Shown: positions 11,801 through 23,800 of the stretch, piece after piece
Position numbering within the stretch: the stretch's first letter is position 1
How the letters are laid out: each line of letters begins with the position of its first letter
DNA from: Lineus longissimus
Lineage: Eukaryota; Nemertea; Pilidiophora; Heteronemertea; Lineidae
NCBI RefSeq assembly: GCF_910592395.1
Contig: NC_088326.1
Coordinates: forward strand, 1,743,001 to 1,803,000
Direction: 5' to 3'
DNA length: 60,000 nt
Notes under the pieces: model-generated
What the model was told of the DNA's origin: nothing
Seen by the model: the letters and a program-made list of their open reading frames with translations, nothing else
Databases searched by the model: none
Translations under genes and position numbers: made by a program

Positions 11801-14800
11801 GGGGAGAGCTTCCTGATGAATTGGTTCGATAACTTCTTTGGGGAATTCGTGCAATGATCTCTTGCTTCTTGGGTTATTTTGACCCCAAACTGCACCCATT
11901 CGAACCTTAGTTGGCAACAGGATGGGAAACCTGTAGAATATCTAAGTTTACAGAATCGGTCATCTAATGTTCGAAACTGCCTCATTTACGTTGAAGGAAA
12001 TGACAGGAAATTGACTTCAAACTTGAGAGGACATTGCCATTTGATCTGTCAATAATGATTTGACCGATTTTGAGTCTAGTTTTGATTGCTGTTATGGTTG
12101 CCGTGACGTTAATAAATGATTGCTTGGCAACTAGGATATATTGTCGGGTAACCAAGGTAATTTGATGTTAGAGTTACAGGTTACTTCTCTGTATAAGATG
12201 ATGAAATTTGGTGAAATAGAAATGAAATCTCATACTTTTGGTTGTCAAGGTGATCAAGGACAGTCGCTTAGCAACCACGACATCGTTTGGTAACCGAGGT
12301 CATTTGATGTTTAGATTGACACTTCGGTTCTCTTCTGTTGGTTAGAACTTGATGAATCGTCGGAGGGCGGCCGAGAAGAGGGGGAGGCGAGAGAGGGTGA
12401 TCGATAGAAGCGTAAGTCGCTTGAACATTCATTGTCAGAGCATTGATGGGTCAAGGTCATATTTGTGGGTCAAGGTCATATTGCAGGGTTTGATAGTCAG
12501 AAAGAATGGTGCCTGAAGACTGGTGTTGGCCTGAATATCAAAAAGTGTTTTGGATGTCTTTTGCCTGTATTTTCTATAAGGTCTAGGAATGTCTATCAGT
12601 CAGATAGACTTCTTTTCTTGGATATGGTTGTCAGTAGGTTACAGGTGTTGCATGACTAGGTCAGGTGAGTTAAATGAGGCTCTCTTTCGACTGAAATAGC
12701 GATGCTGTTTCAGATTGCATGACTAACGTGTTATTGCTGGCAGATCAACTCGGGTTGAAAGGTTGGATGACAAGAAAGAAATAACTCTGAAATATTCTTA
12801 TTTCAGGTCGCATCATAAAGCATGTTATAGCTTGAGGGATTGGCAGTAAAATTTTCTTCAACAAACTTTGGCGTGGTTGTACAATATTGGGTGGGTCCAT
12901 CTTTAAGTCAGTCTTTTTCACTAATATTTACGTTTCCTGTCATTCCAGGACCAAGTAGAAGGCAGCGGCGGTTCTAAAGACGATACGGAATCTGGCGGTT
13001 CCGGTCTCGGACCGGATGACGAGGACGGTGAGGGTGAAAGCGGTTCTGGTGTTTATGTTTCCGTTTCCTCGTGTAAGTGTGCCACCGCATGTTTAGCTTT
13101 GTTTACCTTGGACACGCCTAACAACGGGACAGTTCTGGAAACTATATGATGTAGAATTGTTGAAATCTTTCCTCTTGCATGAAATAGCCTTGTTTTTTTA
13201 TCATTATTAAAAAAATCTAAATTTTCCGGCTTGTACAAGTATAATTTGTCCAGGTTTACAGTATGTGTAGTAAGAAGAGAGGAGCAAATGGAAAGATTTC
13301 AATGTCTTGACAGCGTATAGTTGTCGGACTGTTTCCAAAATGTTTACACGAGCAATCAGTTGATATATTTCTATATTTTGCAAAGAAAAGTGGAATGAGT
13401 TGGGAGAGTAAGATAGAAGTTGGTTTTCAGGCGTTAGTTAATCAGTCTGTGGGATAACAATATCATCTTTAGTTTGATATTTTCTGTTGAACAGTTAGCC
13501 GTTCAGGTCAATCAGGAGAAAGAGGGTACTATTCAAACCTCGATGATGATGAACAAGGTCGTGACCTTGACCTTGACCTAGATCCTGTGGACCCAGAACC
13601 TGTCAATAATGTCAGCGAGAATGGTAGGATATTGTCAAAGATATGCCAAATAGAAAGCTGTGTAAATATGCCAAAAACCCTCACATGCTTTCGCTGCAGG
13701 CCTATACTGAAAACAAGTATTTCCTGCACCCATTTACCTTATGTTATAAGGTAATTTGGTACAATTACTGTATTTGTACAGATGCCATAATTGTACCACC
13801 TCACCTTATTAGTTGTACTGTGGCTAAACTTGTACAACTTTACCTTAATGGTAAGGAGCGATAACTTTGTAAATATTGAATGCCAGAAATGATTGCTGAT
13901 AATGTGCCTTGGCCTTCTGCCACGCAAAGATGGTTCTGATGTAGGCCTAACCTTAACACAACAATTGCTTCGAGCAAAAAAGCTTATAAGGTGACAGAGC
14001 TATTGGCTGTTTAACCCTTGATGGACAGGATTGGTCTGTGGTTGGTATGCGGGTATGAATCTGTCGCTTCAGAAGGATTCCCTCATGAAATGAAAAAGCT
14101 TAAAAATGGAAATCGCTACAAGCTTTGCACATAACCTGCTTCTTTGACATGTTCAAGCCTGAGACGATGATGATACATTCTATCAGTTCTAATATATGCT
14201 TAAGTGAATAAACTGCAGTTTTTTTAACCAGGTTACAAATAACATTCTTTATAATTCTTTAGGCCTTTTGTAGGTGACACATCATTTGAATCTTATACAG
14301 ACAGGTAATCCATATCATAATACCCATTACCCATTACCAAAAACACATCACTTAAAAAGTATGGATCTAGACTTGCTGTTTCCCAAACATAAGCACGTCC
14401 TCCGCTTGTCTCATCACATCCATTATCGGAAACAATGCCGGTCACGTAGCGCTCCAAGTTAATCTTTCCTCATCTCAGAAAGGATTTAAACTTTAGAAGC
14501 TTTTTGAGAAGAAATAAAATCCTTTTATCTTCCTTATCAAGAAGTATTCCCTTCTCGAGGACATCCTGTAAGAATATCTGCCACCTCCTTTTCGTAAACT
14601 TTTTGCGTCATTTGGAAGAGTGCGTCTTCTACATCTTAATTTCCGCTGCTGTGAGCATCTGATGGGTGGCACTACAGTTGGGTTCCAATTGGAGATACTT
14701 GTCTGGTGACTCCACCCTCGACCTGGGTGGAGAAGTTAGTCGCAGACAAGTTGGACTTTGAGATGAGTGACATGGTCCATGGACACATCCGCACCTGTCA

Positions 14801-17800
14801 CATCTGAGATCCTGGGTTCAATTCCCGATCAGTCCCGCTCAAAACTAAATTTTAACGTATTCTTTCTCTGATCATTGCCGACACTTGCTTAGATGACAGT
14901 AAGACCCTACTCTCCTCTGCATCCAAAAATAAACTATGTTCAAATTCATTTTCAAATTTACAAACTTTGCTGCGTATCGTTCCTTTTCGCCCTCAGAGCC
15001 TTTTCATGCTAATGATAATAGATGGTGCTGTTGTGCTTATGAATGATAAAAATAGAACATGATAAAATTTTGTCTTCTTTGTGGACAATTTGATTGTCAC
15101 AACTGTCAGGAGTCTTTTGCTTTGCCATCTATTATCATAATCCAAACTAGCCAAGCATTATCATAATCTACATTCTTAGATTATTGTGAAGTCTACTTTT
15201 TGCTTTCCTTGTGAAACTGATTGCTTCGCTCTCGTTGAGACACCCTGTATGCCTTTATAAGATGTTTCCTGTAAAATACAGGTTGTTTTATACAATATTG
15301 AAAACGTTTATCGGGCAAAATGTAACTCGCTTTGATGCCAGTGGAGTAGCCTTTGATCTTGACAAGCATAATGGCAAAAGCATGTAGCTGATTTTCTGAA
15401 GCAACAGGTGGATTGGAGCTCTTGATATAAAGCCAGGAAATTGCTGCTGGTTGGCAACGTATGACTCGTCCAGGTAGCTTACTTATGCATGATACCATTT
15501 GCATATGAGAACCTCTGTCTGTGGTAGCCAAGGAGTGAATGTCAGGCCAGTAACACTCGGCCTCCTTTATAGGTCATTGGAGTCTTAATACGGATGCTGG
15601 ATTAGGAACTATGGTTACCAGTTACTAGTTTGAGAACATCAGTAGGCCAAGTCACGCATGCATAGTCATCGCCTAAAATCGTATTACCATCAAATTTTGC
15701 CAATATTTCAGCTACTGAAAAACTCTCGGCAGAAACGGTCCCATGTCACACGAGGGGGCCCTGCACATACACAGGTTGGCTGATTATACCTAAGATTGTG
15801 TACAAAAGGTGTCACCAGGAGTCGTCATCTGTTCTCATTCAAACCTCAAACATTTGGACAATTAGATTTCAGATTTTAGATTTTAGGCAGTGTTTGGTGA
15901 TGTGTTTCTTGTAACATTTTTGGAGATTTTGGCAGATATTACAGTTTTCCTTTTAAAATTTAGACAAAATTTGAATCCGGAACTTTTCAGTTTCAAAGTT
16001 TACAAATGCTTTTGCCTTAGATGACGCCTGGTGATACCTAACATGTGCACAATGGCATGTTCCAAGAGTTGACCACCCGTTGACTCATAGATGAGAATGG
16101 TTGATCTGTAGATGCTGGCATTGGTTATGTGATGATAAAAACATAGATAGTCTTTAGTCTAAGGTCTTTGTAGAATGACGATTTTTCAGAAGCAAACTAG
16201 AATCAGCATTTTGGAAGCACTTTTGACATACGTGTTCAGATGAAAATTACCATATCCTCCTTTGTGTGGAAATTTGTTCCCAATTTTCCCTCAATACACC
16301 ATTCTTATCTACGAGACAACGCAAACATGACGTCAACAAATTTCCTTCCACAGTCATGTCTCAGACTCGAACACAAACAATAATTTATATGTCTCAGGAT
16401 GGATGCATGTTCGAGCACCCAGAAAGACAAACATAGGAAGCCAACAGCATCCTTTTCTATCAGTTTTCCAATACACACACTCATAAACCTCCATGACATC
16501 CAGAACACAGCATTCGGCCTTGACCCACACATATGGCCTTGACCTACACATTTGGCCTTGACCTCACACCAATAAGCATGGTAGAGTTTTCATATCTTTG
16601 AATTATTGTTGTTCGCAAAAAAATCTTGCAGATTAAATTGTTGAAATGTTTTCGCACAATTAGCATGATTTGATCAGAACACGTCTTATAAAATTTCACT
16701 CCTTGTAAATTTCATAAATTTTATGTAAAATCTCAAATTGCTCTGCGCTATTGAATTTCTTGAAAAAGTTCTGCGTATGTCTCACAATCGTCTCTTGTCT
16801 AAATTAACCCTTGCAATCCATATACACTTGTACTTTAAAATATTGAGATATATGTTTTATTCCACCTCATTGTACCTACATCACCCCTTAACACAAATGG
16901 ACTGCTCTTCTGTATATGATCAAAAATGGTGGACAGTCTCATTACATGTAGCTTTAATAGGGGTGTAGGTATTAGGGGAAAATTGAATCTTATGTGTTAA
17001 ATCTGAAGAATTATTTATAAAATATTTGATGATTTGGCTTGATGGAGGGTCAGTTTTGTCACTTCACATAAACCATGAAATTGAAATGTGCAGCACATTT
17101 TATCAAATATTTGATAAAATGATCAGTTGCTAAGAGTCCTTATGGTTAATTGATGTAAAACCATGGTTACTGGGTCAAACCATATCTCGTCGCTAAGCAA
17201 ACTTTCAGCCATTTTGGACAAGCGTAAGTATATCGTTAGGTGTGTCCGTAAGCGATCCTAACCCTGGAGGAGTCGAGAGTTCCAATTCAGACGTATCGTC
17301 CCATCGGTGAGGGTTTCGTTCAAACTAACAACTTTTGTGAACATTTTGAAACTTGATTGTGAAAATAGCATCTTGGGATGTTCTGAAATGGAGCTTTAGA
17401 TTCACTGAATGTGGCGGCCCCTATTGTCATGTGCCTAAGTTACCCATTCCTTGGTGTGATAGTTTCTAAATCACTTAACTAAAATTCATTTTAATCACAC
17501 TTTATTTTTGGTATCCCGTTTCCATGGTAACAATATTTTAATTGGCTTTAACTTCTTTATTAGGAAAAGGCTTTAACTTTTGTGAAAGTGTTTTCTATAA
17601 CCTTGACCTCAGCACTGTTATATTTGACCTTTGTCATTTGACCTTCACCTTGGTCATTCCTAATATCATCCCTCCCCTCACCTACACTGTGTTGTGTGTA
17701 TCATGTCACAGTTTATATTAATTTTGTGTGAAAATAATCTATCAGAATCTAGTTAAAATGAATGTGTAGTGATTAATTCATTCTAATTATTGCTATAAGT

Positions 17801-20800
17801 TGAATATTTCGTGACGAAAACCTTATCAGCATGACAACTCCAACATCATTTCATTGTCAGAAATTAATATAATCATTTCAGTAATAAATTTCTCTGATGT
17901 ATCAGTTTTCATAAATCGCAGTCTCTATCTTGGTTGTATGCTGTGACCTTGACATTTGAAGACGTCCTTGACCTTTTCAATCAAGGTCAAGGTCGTAAGC
18001 TTCAATCAAATGTGGTAGCTTTTTGGCCGGTTCTGTTGGTGATTCTGCTGCATGCAAGTGGTGAAACTAATTTTTAAAATTGTAGATATCGGCTGTCATT
18101 CTGCATGTTGATATTAATTTCTGATCTTTTCCCAAAGAATAAATATTTCTTCATGAAATGCAGACCTGTAGGAATTTCTACCTGAAATGTTTAACCGGTC
18201 GCCTCAGGGGATTTCATGCAATATGAAGCAAAGATATGTGGAGTATTTTAACATCCAAGATGAATTTGTGCCGCTGAAAATGTCATTTCATAAAACCCTG
18301 ATATGTTTACGATATCGTGAATAATGAATATATTGTGTGAAATGTTCGAAATGTTGCATATTAGTGCTTCCTGGGAGAGGTAAGTTTTAATCGGTGTTCT
18401 CTACAAAGAGTTTAAAATGGTGGTAAAAAAATTATTCTGCACTAAAGTCTGGTTTCTGGTTTCTTGTGGCCTAAAACATTTCTTCATGAAATTAACTCCT
18501 ATTTTGTGGTGGTTTCAGTTTTGTAAAGTTGCCATTGATCAGAAATTTTTCAAAAGATCCATTTTGAACTTACTTTGTGGAGAGTACTGATGTTATACTT
18601 CCAATCTAGGTGGCGCTGTTTCTGAAATGTCTTCACTTCAGTTGAGGTATTCTATGCACATGTCATCTTTCTAAATTGGAAAAAAAATACTTTTCAGGAA
18701 AAAAGTCATAGTTAGTAAAGAGTCATGAAAATGTGGGATTTTAGTTAATTTTCGGAAGAAAATTTTTAATTTCTATTCAAATAGACGCAAATTATTCCTT
18801 TATCCTGTAATTAATGAGCTCATCTGGAAGATGGTATCGTAAGATTGGAGTCAATTAAAGATAATCCAAAAAGATGATTATAGCAATTTGGTTAATCTTT
18901 AATTAGTAGAAGGGAGTCAGTTTCTAATTTCTTAATGAAGGCAAGAAAATTGGTCGTAATTTCCAAATGAATACAAAAATAATAGCATCTTTCCTCATTA
19001 AAGGCGGGCCCATCGCTTCTGTTTGAAAAATGTGCCATTCTTTAATGAATTGAATTTGTAACAAACAGTAAAAATATGGCATGGAATGGTAAGCTTTCAT
19101 TTTGTTGGAACGAATCTCACGCCTGAGAAAAAGCTAATTGTAGATGAAACCATGAACTCTTTATCGCAAAAGTTATAATTTTATTTTCATTGTCTTTTCA
19201 GTCACAGGGAGGGAGCTCACAAAATGCGAGAAACTAAGCCGCAACGCCAAGAATTTCGATCGCGGTTTAATAGGTGCTTTCTTCCCAGTGTAAGTTTGGT
19301 TGCCAAGGCAACATTGAAAAAGAGCCAATCAGAAATATTCTCAAATTCCAAAACAAATTGTTCATTTTTGTGTGTGGAGAGGTCAAAACAGCAGAATTTA
19401 ATCCTAACAATTGGGGTATATTTTCTAGGTCCAATCCATTCCCATGGAATCTAATGTATTAAAAACAAACTTGTAAATTTCATTGTGATGTACGTCCGTA
19501 CTCCATCTTGGTTTTAAATGACCTTTTCCCTCCTCCAGTTGTAAATCAAATGGTGATTTCAAAGAAGAGCAATGCGACACGGTGCGTGGCGTTTGCTGGT
19601 GCGTCGATCGCCACGGAATCGAGGTGAAATATACCAAAAAGAACCTGCCTGCCAAACCAAACTGTGAACGAGGTGAGTCTCCCCTAAGTAATGAACTCTT
19701 CCGTCCCATTTCATTATACTCTATATGTTAGGGGCTTGCCTATTTTGCTGGTATAGGGGTTCAGGGTTTATTTCAAAAATATTTGAAATTCTCTGTGTCT
19801 ATTTTTTTGCAACACCCTTTGCTGTTTATCGCCTGCAGTATTTTGTTTGGCAGTGATGAACCACAGCAATGAGGCCTGCACAAAGTAAGGTTGGATATGT
19901 ACTGTAGGAGGAAACCACACTTAAAGGGACTATAAGCTGTGGCCATGGATCCTGTGGTATCCAAAACGTTTGATCAAAAAATGGAAAATTCAGGAGCAAA
20001 ATGGTGTTAACTCAGCGCTTTGCGTACTTTTGCATTTTTTTCATCGGCTGTGTATATTTACAGCGTATGGGGACAATGTGTCAGTAAAAGGTATGATTCA
20101 ATTTTCAAACGAATAAAACAAAATATGATAATTTGACTGATTTCTAATCATTTCTTTTCGTGCCCTAGTCGAGTACTTCTCATTGCATTCGCCGCTCGTT
20201 TTGGTTCTGGAGGCACTCACCAGGGGGAGAATGCTTTATTTTTAGGACGAGATATTGGCTGTCTATTGTCTCCATGCAGCAAATCTAGTCATGAAAATAG
20301 TCACAAATTTGTCGAAGCTCTCTTCCCCAAGGAGTGATTCTGGATCCATGACGTGCAGCAGCTATACCTTATCTAGAGTCAGTAACTTATTAATTTGATT
20401 AATTTGATTAATTTCAAACCTCGATTGCTTTTCAGCTGTGTTAATTTGCTCGTATAAGCAGGACTGTTTCTTGAAAAGTTCTCCGAACTGGTTTGAGAAA
20501 TTCTGAGGATTTGAGCAAAGAGTGATTTTCAAAAACGGATTGTTTGGTCACATGTCATTGAGAGTTTAGAAGTTTTCAACCTCGGACAACTCGACAGGAA
20601 ACAGTCTTGAATTTATCAAAATGAATTCAGTTTGTATCAGAATGTCTTCCCTCTCTCTACTGTAATCAACGAAATTTCGAGTCCCTTGATTATGGCAATT
20701 TGCGAAAAATTTCTAAAAAAGGAAAGATTTAGCGACTTTTTTTACCTGATTGCATCTTTCTTTGTCAAATAAGAAGATTTGATTTTTGTGATCCGTGAAA

Positions 20801-23800
20801 ATTTCTGAAAAAAATTAAAAATTTTCTAAAAAAATTTGAAATAATCTCGATTTTATTTTTGGCAGATTGCAACATTTTTTCAGTTTTTCCAAAAAAATAA
20901 TTTGTTTTGACAATTTTTACTTTCGCGAACTTGACTCGCCACAAAATCAGCAAAAATGAAAACTCCCACGAAACTTTAGTGATTCACAGTATCCCAACTT
21001 TGAAATGTCAATTTCATATTAGAGGGCGCTCTTCTTGATACAAACTGAGTCGTGTGTGTATTTCGCGTCCTCCTTCGCTTTTAGTTCCTCAGGGTGTGTC
21101 AAAATAAATGCAACAGCCTCTAAACTGTCAAAATGTTGAGTTTTCTAGAATATTACAAATTCCTATGATAATTTGAAACGTTGGCATTTGTTGGCCAAAC
21201 TAGGCTGTTATGCATTTATTTTGATGCATACTGTATAAGTTGTCTTGATTAAAGTAGATTAAAGAGTGAAGTTCAACTAAAATGTAGATTGTAAATGGTT
21301 GTGGAGTGCCTGTAGTCAACTACATTGTATTAATTTACCAGCTCTCATGAAAAAGTTATAAGCTCGTCTTATAAATTCTTCCTATCATGTGTATGGTGTG
21401 AATGGTCACATGGTGTAAACTAAATCGTTTTCGGTTCAAAACTATCCTCAATTCTCATGTGAAGTCGTCTGCTGTGATGCTGTTGGGTATGAAAGCTGTC
21501 CAGATTAAGTTTAGAAACTGTGTCTTGTTGTGAAATTATTGGTTGAGTGATTCGAGATCTTGGCACAGTTTGAGATCCAAAAATCCCATCTTATATGATG
21601 TGACATGACTGCTGAGAATCTAAAAAGTTTGAAAATTCCAAACACAAACATCATAAATCCAACATACACAAGATAGATCTGTAACTAATCATATCAAAGC
21701 ATTGTGTAATTTGAAATAATATAAACAACAAACATTTTCTGCTGCGTTGGATCCAGAAATAATGTTAAACAAGGCAAGAGAAGCACAGATACTTTTACAC
21801 GACGTACCCTCCTCCACAACATCACCTGGTAAAAGTGTCAGGGTTGGCCTACCACCTGACACAACAACTCCACCTATTGACATGGGTAGAACTATGACTG
21901 CCCCACCTAGTGTCAGTGGTGGAACTACTAGTGTTGTGGTGGAGCGTCTGTCCCCGGCCAGTGAGGGTAAGGGAGAATGAATAGTAGACACAATACAGTT
22001 TGCGTCTTTCAAGATGAGTGTCTCTTGCGGTGGAAGGCTGAACCAGTAGGTCAGCCATTTTGTTCCTCAGAACAGAGGTCTTACCACAAGGGACACTCAT
22101 CAAGAAAGCGGCGAAATTACGCCCTTTATCTTACTTTGAGTCACAGACTAAACACACCTTTCTTATCATCATCATCTGGTTTTCTTGGAACACACAAATG
22201 CTTAATTTCTAGCCAACACATTTTGCGCAACACAACAATGCATATCTTACACTTCCAAGTTTATTTAACACTGGTCTTCAATTCGGGATTAAGAACATAG
22301 TTTTGTTAAAATCCTAACTGATTCTCCATTCTTCAGAGTTTTTAACCGGGGGCATTCACCTGACTGCCTACGACGGTGGTCACATGCCCCGGAGTATAAA
22401 GGATGAAGGTTGGTGTCTGTGCGTCTTAATGGGTCGTGGCGTGTCACGACGTCGGTGTCCCCATGCCTCACTCACATTCACGATGCGTTTATAACTGAAG
22501 TGCCTTTAACCCTTTTAACTGCAGCCAATTGAATAGAGCGTTGATCCTGTAACTACACTTGCTAAAACCCTGACTAAAAATTGCTTTTACCTTGGACCTG
22601 TTCAAGGTCCAACAAGCTGCTTCAAGTTATTGCATATGAAGATTTTGAAAAATATTAAAGTTTTCCCTGAAAAATTTATGATTATTGCTCATGTCAACTC
22701 TTTTTATCGTGTAATCATCATCCTGGGAGTGTGAGCAATTGACAACACGGCTTGTCACCCTGTATTGATAATGCAATGCATGTGGAATTTAGCTGTTACA
22801 ATGATTGGACACCCTCCCCTAGTTGCAAGTCCTCTGTTCTCACTGACGTTTCTGTAAAGCATATTCCCTGATTTACGTTCAAGCTTCAAATTACCGCTTT
22901 CTGTGTCACTTTTGTTGATATTTACAAAGTTATGTTGATCACCTATAGGTGGCATTGTGATCACTTCGTAAACAATTACACCATTTTCAGCAGCTTTTTC
23001 ACTGAATTCACCACCTTGCTCCAGTAACACGCCTGTGACATTTCGTAAATGTGCTTCAATTGCATCGCAGACAAGCTATTTTTATTGCTTATCGCTTCAA
23101 TGAGGGACAAATTTCTTCACTTGCACCTGCAGTTTGTCCTACATGGTGGTTCTTCGATTGAATTCACAACCTTAGTAAAAATACACAAAACTATCCTGCC
23201 AAACAACCAAGTAAATTGAGATCAGCCACAGTTGTGACTTTTGTAAGAACTTAGGCCATTCGCCCCTCTTTGTACCATTTTATCAAAGCTGAAAGATCAT
23301 TGCGTCCGTCTCAACAAGGTGTCCTTTCATGAGAGGCTCCTTTTAGTTATAAATACTTCCTCTTCAGTGACGTCTGTCTGGAGAGTCGGAATAATTCCGT
23401 TCACTTTTATGAAAACATGAAAAGATCCCGGATATTAGATGTGTTTTATCAAAGTTTGACATTCGCATTGATTTTTGAGACTTCCTAACTTTTCTTTGAC
23501 TTCGAGTTTCCTTGTCACTTTGATGTTTTGCGTTACCGATAATGGAACTCAGACTTCCTGTGGCGCCCCCATATGGTGTTGGAGATAATCAATAGAATAA
23601 GGGGAATTGGGGGCGTGGCTTCCCACTCATATTTGGTGCGAAATCATTGAAAGAATTTGCCTGGATATAACCGAAATCGGGAAATAACCTTAGAAATGGC
23701 TTGGAGCGAAACAGTTGCAAGCAGGGATGTTCAAAATGATTTGTTTGCAAAAATTTTTTAATCAATTTGGTAACTGTTTGGACGGAAGTGATAAATGTCA

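Larger units (their letters stand above)
3644..12948 (+). other. Syndecan intron 2, non-coding
   Basis: About 9.3 kb of AT-rich intron with no exon I can support. It contains the short tandem repeats annotated at 6365 and 9268 and TCAAGGTCAT-type motifs near 12450-12480. Open frames up to about 126 codons are scattered on both strands without homology or splice support. Confidence 0.6.
13624..19201 (+). other. Syndecan intron 4, non-coding
   Basis: AT-rich intron of 5.6 kb preceding the thyroglobulin exons. No exon is supported inside. It has the densest TGACCTT/AAGGTCA clusters in the window, at 16514-16570, 17600-17660 and 17940-18000. A GGTTCAATTCCCG box-B-like motif near 14815 lacks a convincing box A. 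Confidence 0.6.

Noticed and set aside
14810-14835. GGTTCAATTCCCG box-B-like motif
   Set aside because: No convincing box A or cloverleaf at the proper distance, so no tRNA or SINE is called.
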